Source: Undaria pinnatifida (lineage: Eukaryota; Sar; Phaeophyceae; Laminariales; Alariaceae). From it: DNA of 64,000 nucleotides. Position 1 is the stretch's first letter, and every line of letters begins with the position of its first letter. The stretch spans positions 18,205,027 through 18,269,026 of the forward strand of contig JABAKD010000023.1 in NCBI GenBank assembly GCA_012845835.1, given 5' to 3'. Both the position numbers and the translations under genes were made by a program. Below, one piece after another: positions 21,070 to 32,970 of this stretch. The notes beneath the pieces were generated by a model. It was given only the letters and a program-made list of their open reading frames with translations. It had not been told where the DNA came from and did no database searches.

Positions 21070-22019
21070 CTCAACGCGATAATACCCTGGCTGCAGATAT
21101 CCCTGTCGTGTGGCGTTGTAAACACGCTGATCCGTAGAGGGTGCTCCGCGAACATGTACAGTAGACACGCCGTAGGTTGATCTTGGAACCGGGTGGTGTA
21201 GGGTCTGACGAAAAATCCGATGAAACGCGGCTGGTGGTCGTACTAGGCTGTGCTGCAGCACTCCGATTGCGAGACAGAGACGTCATGGTGTTCGCGGAAG
21301 ATGTGGTAGGAGCGCTGGAGACGGATGATGGTCCAGTAGAACGCGTTGAGAAGCTCCGGGCACGAACCGGTGAGGACGGGTTGTTTGCGGACGGTGCGGT
21401 CGGAGGTCTTTGACGGAAGAAGATGAGGCTGCAGTAGCTCAATATGATAGGTTAAAGAAGGTGACGGATCGCGTACGCGGCGGTGAAATGTGCGTGTTCC
21501 ACAGCGTACATGTAGACGCAAGCGTTGACGTTGTAGTAGTCCTTTAAAGTGGGCCAGTGGAAATGCCTGCGGTGCTCGTGGTGTTAGAGTTAGCATTTTA
21601 CGCAGCGAGGATGATGGCCTGGTTGCTGGAATAGGCTGTAGAGAAGGCGCGAAGTTGCCGACGATGACGATGACGCCGGGGCGGTTAAAAGCGGACTGAA
21701 GGAGCAGACCTACCAGCGCGGTGGCTGCAGGAGTCGGCGAAATATGTTCCAGCTGGTCGGCGCTGACTGTGCGATGACGCCGGAGTCGGTGGTAGTGGCC
21801 AGGGAGAGGGCGCCTCGCCGCTGGTAGCGGTTTGAAGCGGCAGGCCCATCGGTGCATGGCTGCAGAAGTCGGTGAAATAATTCCCAGATTGTCGGAGTAG
21901 ATGGTGGCGACGACGCCGGGGCCAGCGGTAGTGGCCAAAAATGAAAAGGTTGCCTTGACGTTGGTAGTGGCTTGAAGGAGAAAGACATCAAATGATGAAG
22001 TCGCGGAAGACGGAGGTGG
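21070..22019 (-). other. Sense-strand open stretch in the large element
   Basis: Minus-strand frames of 231 codons (21938-21243) and 123 codons (21442-21071) overlap in a C-rich sense strand. They contain Pro/Ser/Arg/Thr-rich sequence with repeated HRWA/RRRGALSLATTT-like segments. I recognise no family. The openness fits the base bias, since stop codons are AT-rich. Confidence 0.3.
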
Positions 22020-22470
22020 AGCTCAGGTGCAAGGTGGAGCTCTGACGAAGGTGGAGCTCTGGTCGCGAAGCTCAGATGACGACAGATGACGACGAATCTT
22101 CGTGCAGGAGGAGCTGTGGTCGCGAAGCGCAGGTGACGACGAAGCTCTGTCGAAGATGGAGCTCTGAAAACGGTGGATCTCTGGGCTTGAAGCTCGGGTG
22201 ACGACGAAGCTCTGGTGAAAGGTGGAACTCCGGTGAACGTGGAGCTCCGGTCGCGAAGCTCAGGTGACGGCGAAGCTCAGGTGACGATGGAGCTCTGGTG
22301 GCAAATCTCAGGTGACGACGAAGCTCTGGTGAAAGGTGGAACTCCGGTGAAGGTGGAGCTTTGGTCGCGAAGCTCAGGTGACGACGAAGCTCAGGTGACG
22401 ATGGAGCTCTGGTGGCAAAGCTCAGGTGACGATGGAGCTCTAGTGACGATGGAGCTCTGGTCGCGGTGTT
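22020..22470 (+). repeat. Short-period minisatellite, AGCTC/GGTGACGA core
   Basis: Roughly 18 bp units such as GAAGCTCAGGTGACGAC and GGAGCTCTGGTGACGATG alternate in higher-order blocks of ~105 bp. For instance GGTGAAAGGTGGAACTCCGG recurs at ~22212 and ~22331. Confidence 0.9.
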
Positions 22471-22869
22471 CGCGCGGCAGTGGGGGGGGTCGATGATCTT
22501 GGAAGTGTAGCCACAGGTACCGGCGGGAATAACCGTAGTCGGAAGGGCAGTCCACAGTTTTCAGCGTCGGCTGTGGAGCGATGACGGCTCCGGGAAAATA
22601 ATGGTCCGATAAAGGATAAGGGCCAAAAAGGGATGCGCCAATGGTGGGCGCTGGGGAGAACGAAGGATGGCCTGAAAGCCGATCCAGGAGAAGCGCCAGC
22701 GTCCTCGGCGCTTTTCTCGGAGCTGGCTAGCGAACCGGAGGCGACGTCACGGGCCGAAATAGACCCGACGGAGGCGTTGGCGTGGAGAAGGGGTCGACGA
22801 ATTGTTTTGGTATGGTCCGCAACCGTGAGTTGCCGCAAGTATTTCCAGCGAATCGTGGTGCATGGGGCA

Positions 22870-23345
22870 GGAGGGAGGGGGTTTGAGCCCACCCAAGTCG
22901 ATGCCTAACAGGGTGCACGGTTTGCGCGTCGCCGGTGGATGGGGGCGGATAGTGATGGTGGGTCGAAAGGGAGGGGGAACTAGCCCACCCAAAACGATAC
23001 CCTGGATGGGATGCTGATATCTTTCGACGTGAGCAGCGAAGAGGCCGTGGAAGGGCCCGATTTCTGGCTAAAAAGGTCCCATACGTACCAGGCTCGGAAG
23101 GTTCATGAGCCCGAGGCAAAAAAAAATAACAAACTCGGAAAAAGAGGGCGGTGGAATGGTAGAGGTGGGTTGTAGAGGAGAGGTAGCGAGCCCACCCAAA
23201 CCGATAGTCGGTTCGAAACGATCATACCCGGAAACAAAATTAGCTCCAACTCAGAAAATGGGAGCGGCGGGATGTGGTGGTGGGTTGGGAGGGACGGGGG
23301 AACGAGCCCACCCAAACCGATGCTCGGCTCGGAGAGGTCATAACC
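22870..23345 (+). repeat. Dispersed GAGCCCACCCAAACCGAT repeat
   Basis: The motif recurs four times (near 22887, 22980, 23188 and 23306), each preceded by a G-rich, GGAGGG-type tract. The spacing is ~93-207 bp, so it is a degenerate higher-order repeat. Confidence 0.75.
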
Positions 23346-24323
23346 TGAAAGGAACAAAACCACAGGTTCAGATGGTAAACCTATAGGAATGTTAGGGTAG
23401 CGGGGGGTGGCGAAAGTGGCGTCACGGAGATGCCTTCAGGGACGGGGAGGGGTTGCCTAGGTTCAGGTGGTGAACCCACATGGTTGTTGAGGTAAAAGAG
23501 GGGTGGCGGTATTGGTGTCGGATGGGGATTCGCGACCGTTGGGTTGGAGGGGAACTGTTCGGTGTTCACTGGCAACGGAAACAGAATCAGTCGATGGTCG
23601 TCCGTGGTTGTGTCGTCGAGGAAAGCTGAAGGGCTGTTGGTGGCAAGGATCCGGTTGATGGGGGGGTAGCTAAAGAGCTGGGTCGGGAGCGATAAACCGC
23701 GGGTTTGTTGTGGTTGGGGGAAACCAGGGCACGCTGGTGGGTAAACGGAAAAGTTGGCGCGGAGGTACCGTTGGTGGCCTGGTATAGGCGGGATGGTTTG
23801 GGCCAGGGTAGCCGTGAAAAGGGGGCGGTAGGGGCCCATCGTTTGTCGAAATGATAACTAGCCAAACCTTGAGCGGGAGGGCAGTTGCTTCCTCCAGAGG
23901 GTCGGCGGATACCGGAGCAAGGCGGCTCTGTGGTAACACGTCGGGGTGGAGAACGGCTTGGGGGATTCGGCACGTGCGCCTCGGTGGCCATGGAGGGGGC
24001 CGGGACAGAGGTGTTCCGTGGAAACCGGTCGCGTTGAAGGGGGGGGGGCGCGGCAGAGTTGTTCTGTCGCGTTGGAAAGGGTCGGAACGAGGTCGGTAGT
24101 AAGAGGGTTCGGTGAGAAATGCCGAGACCGAAAAGGGATGACTCGTTTGCAACGCGGCGGGTTAGGGGGAAAAGGCGGCTGCCGACCGAATAAAGCGGTT
24201 ATTGCTTCTGCCTATGGATTGAATTGCCAGTCTCGGGTGTACCGTTGCCGAAGCTAGAGATACGAACTGGGAGGACGGTGGTAGATGTCGAGGGTCGTTG
24301 GGTGGTGGTACGGGAATAGTTTC

Positions 24324-24479
24324 CGGCGTTTGTCGGCCTCGGAACCATTGTCCCAGGTAGGTAAAGAAGGAGCTGCGGCGTTTGTCGGCCTCGGAACCAA
24401 TGTCCCAGGTAGGTAATGAAGGAGCTCCGGCGTTTGTCGGCCTCGAAACCAATGTCCATGGCTGGTCGTAGGAACGGTT
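24324..24479 (+). repeat. 52 bp tandem repeat, three units
   Basis: CGGCGTTTGTCGGCCTCG starts at 24324, 24376 and 24428. On the minus (sense) strand the units give tandem peptides of the type SEADKRRSSFxTYLG inside a 199-codon frame (24761-24162). Confidence 0.92.
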
Positions 24480-25859
24480 TCGATACCTGGTCGAAGCCGG
24501 GTGAGCTACGGGGTCGTGGTGTCGCTCAAAAGGTCGGTCTTGGGCGATGTCGGAAACTACTCCACACGGTGATAAGTAAAATCCGTAAAAGAAGAATCCA
24601 GAAGGGTGGCACTGCTTAAGGTTGAACATCCCAGAAGAGGTAGTTCGGTGTAGGCTGGCTGCGGTGAGCCGCCAAGCAGTGGTCAGTTGCGGCTGTCTGT
24701 AAGACTGTCGCGTGGCGATGGCGAGGGTGCAGCTGGCTGATCTAGAAAAAAGAGCCGGCAAGGTCCACGTGATCGCAAAGGGAGTCTCGGTATTGTATCA
24801 CCGAGGCTCTGGGAGGGTCTCCGTGGGTTGCGTTTAAAGGAGCGGGGCGAAGATACCCTGGGGGTCCTGTCTCCAAGCGGCGTTGGATGGGCAGGATAGA
24901 ACTCGCTAGGAAATGCCGTACCTGTGGTCCGTGTCCACGCAATCCACGGGAGTTGCGGGGAAGACGGGGCAGGGGGCTCAGGGCATATCCTGGTCAACTA
25001 TGATCCCGAGTCTTCCGTCGTCATGACGGGACTGTCCCTTGGGCCCAGGGGCAGTGGTGCTGTCAACACTGTGACAGCGAGTGGGAACCCGTCGCTCGCG
25101 CGTCCACCGCTGGCACTTGAAAAACGCGCACGTCCTAGGACGAGCGCGGGTGGAGCCGCCGATAAAAAAGCGAGGCGGGCTCAGGATGCGATGGCCCAGA
25201 ATTGGAAGCAAAAGTTTCGTGCTGTAGTCCGGAACCGCTGGTAGCCGTGGTCTTCGGCAAGTAGCGTTGCTCATCGGTGGAAGGCGTCGAGTGGAGCATC
25301 CCAGTAGGGCTCGACGTCTTGGCCTCCCCGCACCCACACCTCAAGACCATTGCTAGAACAAGGGGATCAGGCTTGGACAAGCGATATCGCATGTATGGGG
25401 CTGGGCGGGGGAAGTAGATTGTTGGGGGGCGGGGGCGTCGGAGGAGCTCGTTCTTGTAAAGTTGAAGCTGGAACCTCGTCCTGCAATTACATGGCCTGGC
25501 GCCGGTAGCGCTGTATCGGTTGATCAGCGTGTAGCGTCCAGGGATTTTTGCCGCAATGGGTATCGGCCGGTCACGCTGTTGCTGCCGATGTTTTCGTCGT
25601 TGTCGCAGCAGTTGCCCGAGGAAGAAAGGCGATCATGGCGCTTTCGACCCAAAAAATAGTTGCCGCGGCATGTACAACGAGCGGCACTGGTTGTCGCGGG
25701 TTGTTGCCGGGTGATAGCGCCGGGTGTATGGTCCGCACGTTTCCGTAAATACCTAAAGTAAAAACCAACATCCTGAAGTATGCCCATACCTGGGTTGAGC
25801 GCACCAGAGGCGTAGCGGTGTTGCTACAGTGGGAGAGTGCCGCCGGCACGATGCAGACG

Positions 25860-26918
25860 TCACGGAGAACGCCCAAAAGTCAGCGGAGTGGTACTCGATG
25901 GCCAGGTAGTTGACAATGATGCTCGTGGCAGGTTGTGTCCCGTATCGCAATATGTGGTGGTTGCGAGCCACCACCTTTTGCGGTTCGTGAGACAGACGGG
26001 GGCGTCGTGGGCGTCACAATTCGGGTGGTCGCGACCGCCGTCGCGGCCACTACGGATAGGATGGCGTCTGCGTCGTTGGGCGACCTTGCTGTCGCTGCTA
26101 CAACGGTCAACATCTGTGATGTAGGTGGTAGGCGGAGAAGAATGGTGGTGTAGGTGGTAGTCGGAGAAGAACGGTGGTCTTGACCCGAGGAGTAGGCGAT
26201 GCGGGGGGGGTGCGTGCGGCGTTTTTGGGGGCTGGTTGGGGAGGGCGTGTGCGGCGGTTTTAGGCCGTGGGTTCACGGGGGGTGGGTGCTGGGGCTTGGA
26301 GCGTGTAGGGGAATGCGGCAACAGAGTTGGTTTGGCGGCTCTGTGGCCGTTTGGACAACTGTAGTAGCGGCGGGAGGGGGTCGGAATTTCAAGGAATAGA
26401 CCGAACCGGCAGATTACCGCAGGCGGAGCGTCTAACGATGTCGACATGAGTCGTAGTTGGGTAGGTACGACGTGGCCAATAATCGAAAAAAATAAATACC
26501 GCAGACAGGGGTGTCTTTGGGTGCCGCCCGGTCGAGACCGTGGGCGCGCCGGATGCAGTTGTGAGCAAGTACCAGCAAACAAAAGCAGGGGCGATTGGGC
26601 GCCGGGGGTTGAGCGCGGTGATGGGCGGGCAATGTTGAACCGTTGTGGTGATAGACGCGGCCGCGTGGGGTGGGCGGCTATGGGAGCCGGGGTTGTGCTG
26701 TTAGCAGCAACGTGTGGGTTGGGACGGTAGTCGTGGCTCAGATGGGGGGGTGGGGCACAAAGGGCCGGGGTTGGGATGTGAGCAGCAACGTGTCGGTTGG
26801 GGCGGTAATCGTGGCACAGATGGGGGGGGGGTGGGGCACAAAGGGCTCCAGTCGCGGTGGCATGATATTCGGTAACCACCGCGGCACTGGCCTGGTGGGT
26901 GCCGCTTCGGCGATACAC
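25860..26918 (-). CDS. 352-codon Pro/His-rich frame of unknown status
   Basis: This is the longest open frame in the large element and lies on its inferred sense strand. The translation is rich in Pro, His, Arg, Ser and Thr. It contains a tandem repeat near its N-terminus, CAPPPPHLCHDYRPNRHVAA then CAPPPHLSHDYRPNPHVAA (~28 residues, matching an ~84 bp DNA repeat at ~26740-26850). I see no zinc knuckle, protease, RT or integrase motif. The sense strand is C-rich, which lowers stop frequency, so the frame could be accidental. A gag-like remnant is conceivable but unsupported. Confidence 0.2.
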   Translation of the reverse strand: MYRRSGTHQASAAVVTEYHATATGALCAPPPPHLCHDYRPNRHVAAHIPTPALCAPPPHLSHDYRPNPHVAANSTTPAPIAAHPTRPRLSPQRFNIARPSPRSTPGAQSPLLLFAGTCSQLHPARPRSRPGGTQRHPCLRYLFFSIIGHVVPTQLRLMSTSLDAPPAVICRFGLFLEIPTPSRRYYSCPNGHRAAKPTLLPHSPTRSKPQHPPPVNPRPKTAAHALPNQPPKTPHAPPPHRLLLGSRPPFFSDYHLHHHSSPPTTYITDVDRCSSDSKVAQRRRRHPIRSGRDGGRDHPNCDAHDAPVCLTNRKRWWLATTTYCDTGHNLPRASLSTTWPSSTTPLTFGRSP

Positions 26919-27329
26919 GCTGTGGTAGTCGTCGCTGTACTCGCGCCGTTGTTGCGCTCCCCCACGGGAAAAGAAATAACCTCTTGCCCTCAGGCGCTGA
27001 ACAAAAATTGCAGTCGCACCAGGTGGGCGTCTCTCGTAGAGGGATCCGTCCTCCTAGTCTCGGCGTGTAAGGTGGCCGTACCAAACGTCGAGGATCCGGT
27101 TTGACTGATATGGGTCGGGGTCAGTGGCGATGGTGGAAATGCCGTCAACAACCCCGGCCGCAAAAATGCGCCCGGGGATTATTTCGACTTTATTGAACAG
27201 AATGACAAGGTCCTTCACCGTAACTGTCCCACCCATGGCTACAGCAGGAGAAGAACGCGAAGCACACTGTTCATTGTGAGGGTTGAGGGGTTGGGTCCTG
27301 GTGGGTGCGGGATTTACCGCGAGGGTTGG

Positions 27330-28640
27330 GGGGTGGTACATGTTGGTCCGGAATGGATGGGAAATTAGGAAATTTGGTATCGCACGCACCGGAGTAGAGA
27401 GGCAGGATGCAGTACAAGTCGTTTTCGAACGTCACCAAGAAGACCGGAGGGTGATGGATGATTGTAGATATTCCCGGGGGAGGAGCGTGGTGCTCGAGAG
27501 ATGGTTAGAACCACCGAGTTATCCAGTAGAAAGCAGAACAAAATCAGACCTTACAACACGGAAAATATGTGTACCGCTTGTACCCGTCGATAACCTAAGC
27601 CGTGTTCGAGGTTTTCCGAAGCAAAAATCCGGACCTAAAAATGACGGTGTACTTCTGGGGTGCACTGTTTTTAAAAACACCGGGGTGGGTTCCGTTCCGT
27701 GTAACACGCGTAATGTACTCGTGAAAAAGGGAGAGAGATAGCACTCGGAGCGCGACGCGGTCGGAGTGCGGCTTTGCTCAACCGTATTTTTGCTCAAAGC
27801 ACGATCCTAATGCAGTTCGGTTCACTCCAACGCTGCATCAGGTCGGGGGCGCGTAACAGCAAAAACGAAAGCCGCATAAAAATAGCTCAAACACGCGTGG
27901 GGTATTGAGCGTATTGAGGAGGCTCGTGGCACGTTGAGTCTTCACCCTCACAGAGGTTTTTCAAATAGAACACAGTGCACCGTGAGAGGATTTTATAAAA
28001 TACTACCGATATGGTTTTGTGGGATGCTCGACGTGTAATACCGTCGTTCGCGCATTCCGGGGTTGAAATCCCCCAAAAAATAACTAACCGTGACAAATCA
28101 CAATCATTGTCAATTGTGTAAGTCAGCATTATTTGCAGCGCGTGTTAATGCTCGTGACAAGGCGATCATGGTTGCATGACCATTTTTTTTTGTATTTTTG
28201 TACGACGCGACGCGCGCCAGCATGATGAAGGCAACACGTGCATCATAGATAGCTTTACTTTTGTGATATTTCGGCACGAGCAACGAAAGCAAAAACACAT
28301 GGGGCGCGTAAGAGTTAATTTAGACATGCAAAACAAGTGTCCATATGGCAGAGAAACGGAGGGGGGGCATTTCCCGTGGTTGCTCGCAAAATTATTGTCA
28401 AGCAACTAACAGCAGACATGAATGCCTTAAAACCAAAAAAATAAAAAAGTGAAGAAAAAAGACACAGTTGTTGACTTTCAAGCTTGCGCAGCAACGTTAC
28501 AATTTTGTGCAGAATAGGCCCTGCTTTATCGTAAAATTGAAGCGGAAAATGCGTTGAAATTTGGGCATCATCTCCCCTATATCACCAGAAACGGGGAAAA
28601 GTAAACTCGGTCGGGTGACCAAAATTGGGCAAATCTCAGC
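27330..28640. other. Interior of the large element, balanced composition
   Basis: Composition changes near 27.3 kb from G-rich to near the host average. Only short frames occur. CGGAGTGCGGCTTTGCTC (~27760) and neighbouring CGACGCGGTC strings are GC-rich islands in it. Nothing is recognisable as gag or pol. Confidence 0.4.
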
Positions 28641-29290
28641 AGCGTCTACTCCACTTCATCATACGAGATGGGGCAGATGCGAGGGACTTTGATGCTTTTT
28701 GTCGCAAAAGAAAAAACATTGATAGCGTAGAGCCTGCTTTTGTTATGGCGTAAAAAGCTGGCCGAACGCGGGGGGGGGAGATAATCCAATATTAGACAGC
28801 GTAGAGCTCGGGCACGACAAATAAACTGGCAAAATGCTCTTACAGCAGAAGCATATGGGCATGATAGAGCCCATATATAGCTTAAAACAGGTAAGTAAGA
28901 GGCACGGTTACTGCAGCATTTCGGATGATGTGAGCAGCATAAGGGGCCGTTCGTGAGACAAAACCGACGGAATTCACACATATGGCACTAGTATCCTGAC
29001 AAATTAAGGCAGCATAAAGCCTGTGTATGACAGAAGGCTGGCGAGATACACGTACTACAGCAGTGTTTTGTCAAATTTAAACAGCGTAGATGCGATGCAA
29101 TGGCGAAAATGTACGAAGTGTACGCTAAACAGCAGCATGGTGACAAATGGCAACATAGAGCCCTGTATGTCATAGAGCTGGTAAGAATTGCACACTGGAC
29201 AACGGTGATTTGGCAATAGCAGTGCGGGGCCCGTGTATGTCTTATAACTGGAGAGATGGTACGTGCGACACCACTGTATAAAAACAAAAC
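28640..29290 (+). repeat. Degenerate ~100 bp repeat
   Basis: Segments containing CAGCGTAGAxxC, GACAAAxx and CTGGxxAGAxx recur about every 90-110 bp (for example near 28725, 28795, 29075 and 29145). They are strongly diverged. Confidence 0.45.
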
Positions 29291-30516
29291 GAAAGTTTGC
29301 ACAAAAAACAGTACAATTAGTAATTCCCCAAGACATATTTTAGCAGCAGTTACTCGTACGTGCTTGTTAACCAAGCAAGAAACAAGCAAACAAAGTAGCT
29401 AATAACAAAGCAAGCAAGGGAAATGCATCGAAACAAAAGAACAAACAAACCAGGGGCAAACCAAAACGACTTTGGGATGGCAGTGGAAACGGGGGTATCA
29501 GGACAAGGCGCAACCTCACATACAGGCCTGAAACCCTGGGAGTTGGATTCGGTACAACACCAGACCTGGTGGGGAGGGAGGTCTGCTACATGGCTATGAG
29601 GGTGTGCTACGCCCGTAAGGTCCGTGTCAACCCATACGTGTGTACGTATCACTGCTGTGCTGTGTACAAAGTACGCAAATTATCTACGAGCCGTAGTCTC
29701 ACCAAAGGTACGCAAGCAAAATATTACTAATACGTCGTATCCGATGCCAATCACACGCCGTAAAAATGACACCACCAGCTAAGTATGCGGGCAGAAAAAG
29801 AGAAAGAAAAAAAACAAGAATTTCGAAAAGTGGGCGGGGTACCTCCCTGGTACCTTGTGTCTATCTCCTGTAAATGAGGGCTTATACCTCAATCAGTGGA
29901 GAACACAACAGAGAGCTCTCCTTTTGTTACGTGGTCCTTGTGGGGTCACAGGAATTGGGTCGTTCTTGTACATACAAGTGTGTGTTGGGGATGGTATAGC
30001 GCTTTTGGGGTGACGGACGTACTACTACAACAGCAGGAGTATGGTGACACGAAAACGTCCAGAGATATCCCGTACCGGAGGACTTGTATGTACTGACGAT
30101 GTACTGCACGCTTTCTGCGAAGCAAAGGAAACAAAGGAGATCTTTTGTAGCACAATACCGGTGCAATACCGGTGCTATATCTACCTACGAGGGGGGGGGG
30201 GATACGAGAGGGAGACGAGACGACTGCCTACGGCACTCAACTGCTTGTACTCGAGTCTATACTATATGACCTATCTATATGCTGCCAGGCGCAGTTCGTA
30301 CGTGGTTGACACACGGAGGTTCGATATGAAAAGGGAGGCAAAAGAAAGGGCAAAGAACACAAAACAGAACAAAACAAAAAATGACTCCTATTAATATAGT
30401 CTATATCCTGTCTCTTGCCATATATGTGGTGGCTCACATTGTAAAAAGGTAAATACAAACCGAGAAAAGGCGGGGCTGTCGTTCCAAGCTTGAAGCTCAC
30501 ATGTCGTCAATTCAAC
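29291..30516. other. Interior of the large element near its 5' LTR
   Basis: No gene is recognised. A GTGATACGTA/TACGTATC region (~29640) and a G homopolymer (30191-30200) are present. Purine-rich tracts at 30325-30380 are not next to an LTR and so are not the priming tract. Confidence 0.4.
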
Positions 30517-30528
30517 GAGGACGCCATT
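30517..30528 (-). promoter_or_regulatory. Putative primer-binding site of the 14.7 kb element
   Basis: On the minus strand, AATGGCGTCCTCG begins at the LTR edge. TGG two bases from the LTR is what is expected where a tRNA ending in CCA primes. The 372 bp element has AATGGCGTCGTCG in the same position, 12 of 13 the same. The matching tRNA is not in this window. Confidence 0.6.
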
Positions 30529-31025
30529 TGTGAAGGTGTCGTGGTGCCGGAAGGTGGGAGGGAAAGGACGCAGGGGTATCAGCTTCGCTTGGAGACAGCA
30601 CCGGTTCTTCTTTATAGATTTCTCATTATTGGCGTTGAGCTATCACAAGCTCGAGGAGACAGGGAGAGGAGGAGAAGGAGGAAGAGTGAGAGCACGGGGG
30701 TGGGATGAAGCTCACAGAGTTCGCTTCACCCCAGCATTGCTGCTGTGCTCTCTTCTGGACCTTTACCTATGGAGCGTACGAGGAGCGTTTTCTTAGATGT
30801 TCTATATTCCCTTGAGCGCCTAGCGCGCTTACTTCTATCTACTTGTCCAGAGGAGGAGCGTTCCATTTCCGAGAACGCTCTTGTGGTACAAACTAGCTAG
30901 ATTCTATGGGTTATCCGCTTCACTCAGAATATTCCGTTTAAGAGAACCTTCTTGCGGCCAATAGACCATGACTCTGCGGACTATCCTACCGAATCTATTG
31001 CTAGCTATACTGACACTCTATAACA
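30529..31025 (-). repeat. LTR (5' on the minus strand) of the 14.7 kb element
   Basis: It has the same start (TGTGAAGGTGTCGTGGTGCC) and end (CACTCTATAACA) on the plus strand as the partner at 16306. No promoter can be assigned by eye. Confidence 0.9.
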
Positions 31026-31190
31026 CTTTCCATCCATCTAACGAAAGCATGTCAATTTGTTGAAACGTAGAAAAAAAACATGATACACACGCAAAAACAA
31101 AATGGTCGTAGGGGTGAGTCGAAGCACGAGCTTCCACCCCAAAGTAACCACTATCAATCGTTTGAGCCACTCGACGTTTGTGACATATCG
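31026..31190 (-). repeat. tRNA-like repeat, part right of the large LTR element
   Basis: TTGTTGAAACGTAGAAAAAA followed by a second tRNA-like block (GTGAGTCGAAGCACGAGC) and CAATCGTTTGAGCCACTCG matches 7475-7600. Joined to 16262-16305 it restores the dimeric unit. Confidence 0.7.
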
Positions 31191-31264
31191 TCTCCAACTG
31201 ATGTACATCCATATGCAAACGTAGACACTTGAACTCGGAGCATAATCTCTAAAATCAAATCTAA

Positions 31265-31465
31265 TTTAGGACTCGCTCCCGGGACACGACGAGAGCACAG
31301 CCGAGGCCACCCCCGGCAGGATCGGGACAGGCGAGCAAGCTGAGGCACGTGCATGAAACAGCGCGCCGAGAGGTGGACATCAGCTCGAGTTAACTGGAAG
31401 ACGGCTCAAAACCTGGTCTAAACCGGACCCTTCGACCGCTCTCATGCAAGCACCAACATATTAAT
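31265..31465 (+). repeat. Composite repeat, GC-rich end module only
   Basis: It carries GCGCGCCGAGAGGTGGACAT, GAAGACGGCTCAAAACCTGG and CTCATGCAAGCACCAACA, as in the full copies. The rest of the unit is absent. ACAAGGCTCCCCTTCGGGG follows at ~31470. Confidence 0.75.
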
Positions 31466-31789
31466 GAATGTGTTTACAAGGCTCCCCTTCGGGGAGTGGG
31501 GGGTGTTCCCCGCGGGGTGACGCGAGGTGACATGCCACAGGGGAAGAATTACCAACGCTATCAAGCGGTAGTATGCGGGTCACATGCCTAGCGTACGCAA
31601 CCTATACTTGTGGATCAACGTTATCCCTTGGTATCACGTTAAAAATCGCATGTTTATTTTGTTCTCGGATCGCGACGTCATTTGTTTTTTGTTTTAAAAC
31701 TTGCGATTCTCACGATTTGTGGCAGACCTCACGATTCGCGAACATTCCACGAGTTTTTTGTCACATTTCGCAACACTTTCTTCTTGTTA

Positions 31790-32245
31790 AGTACCACACC
31801 AAACAGCCAGCAACAGCAAGTCGCCCTCTCATGCGTATAGCAAGCGGCAGCAAGACATGCTTGTATACAGACAGCAAGCAGTATTGAGGAGCAGCATGTA
31901 TTAATAGTTCAGCAAGCAGCATACAGTTGCAGCAGGCAATGCAGCACAAGCAGTATATAGTAACGGCGAGAAGTCTAGCAAGCAGCAGCACAAGCAGCTA
32001 TATACGCGTACTTACAGCAAGTAGCAGCGACACACAACTATTACTGCTGCACGAGATTACAACAACTGCTGCTGCATGAGATTTACGTCCATCAGTAGCA
32101 ACACTACTGCAATGCTGTATGCAGCACACAGCAAGCAGCAGTAACAGTACCTGGTACGTACGCGCGCGTACCCGCACGTGCATACGTATGATACAGCAGC
32201 ACACATTTATTCCTCTCGTTTGAGGAAAACACAACGTTATACTCG
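31790..32245 (+). repeat. CAG-rich low-complexity block
   Basis: CAGCAAGCAGCA-type phrases alternate with GTATA-rich spacers. It resembles the CAG module of the composite repeat. No gene is seen. Confidence 0.5.
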
Positions 32246-32280
32246 TACAGTAGTACGTACGTCATAGCTTGTAAATAGTT

Positions 32281-32970
32281 CACCTCGGATAGATCATGAT
32301 CTAGATCATCTTGATCTTTTTGGCTTATATATATATATTAATAGATCAGAACGGTTCCCACCCGGCAAAAACATGTGCAGACCATGCAGATCATACAGAT
32401 CCCACCCAGGTAAACATGTGCAGATCCCACAGACCCCGCAGATCCCACCCACGCAAACATGTGTGAAGGATCTAGATCATACAGATTCCACCCAGGCAAA
32501 CATGTGTGAAATATATAGATCATACAGATCCCATCCAGCCAAACGTGTGTATAGGATTTAGACTATACAAATCCCATTAGTGAAATATGATGTAGATCCC
32601 ACAGACCCTTCAGATCACAATCAGCAAGCATGTGCAGATCATGCAGATCGTACAGACCCCACCCAGGCAAACATGTGCGAAGGATCTATATCATATAGAT
32701 CCCACCAAGGAAAACATGTGTTTGAGAGCTAGATCGTGCTGATCCCACCCAGAAAGCATTATCTAGATCCCGCAAATCAGATCTTGATCCCGCAGATCAT
32801 AGAAATCCCACCGGAAAACATGGAGTAATCTAGATCTCACGGATCGTATAAATCCCACCCCGGAAAACATAAACGTGTGTCCAGAAGATCGGTGATGAAG
32901 ATCTCGCCTTGGCAAACGTGTGTGGAACAAGAGCTAGATCATGCAGGATGCACGCGGGCAAACGTAAACG
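32281..32970 (+). repeat. ~43 bp minisatellite, GATC form
   Basis: The units have the form GTGTGAAGGATCTAGATCAT then ACAGATCCCACCCAGGCAAA and CAT, with a 43 bp period where regular. CAGGCAAACATGTG is the constant core. The array continues at 34010-34093 and 34466-34790 and is related to the AGCTC form near 59 and 63.8 kb. Confidence 0.9.

Larger units (their letters stand above)
16306..31025 (-). mobile_element. 14.7 kb non-coding LTR-type element (LARD-like)
   Basis: Direct repeats of 499 bp (16306-16804) and 497 bp (30529-31025) start TG and end CA, and are about 96-97% alike by eye. CTTT flanks both outer ends (16302-16305 and 31026-31029). The outer flanks join into one tRNA-like repeat that is uninterrupted at 7416-7605. 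On the minus strand the 5' LTR is followed after two bases by TGGCGTCCTCG, a plausible primer-binding site, and the 3' LTR is preceded by TTCAGGGTGGGC. I find no protease, RT, RNase H or integrase motifs. The interior consists of tandem repeats and strand-biased sequence. This matches the large retrotransposon derivative class, which depends on another element's proteins. Confidence 0.85.

Noticed and set aside
23381-24152. Pro-rich minus-strand frames in the large element as gag
   Set aside because: No zinc knuckle or capsid-like pattern is seen, and overlapping frames in the same C-rich strand are equally open.
16306-31025. DIRS-type element or integrated virus as an alternative for the large element
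   Set aside because: The repeats are simple direct LTRs with TG...CA ends and a short target duplication. No recombinase, RT or capsid-like frame is seen.
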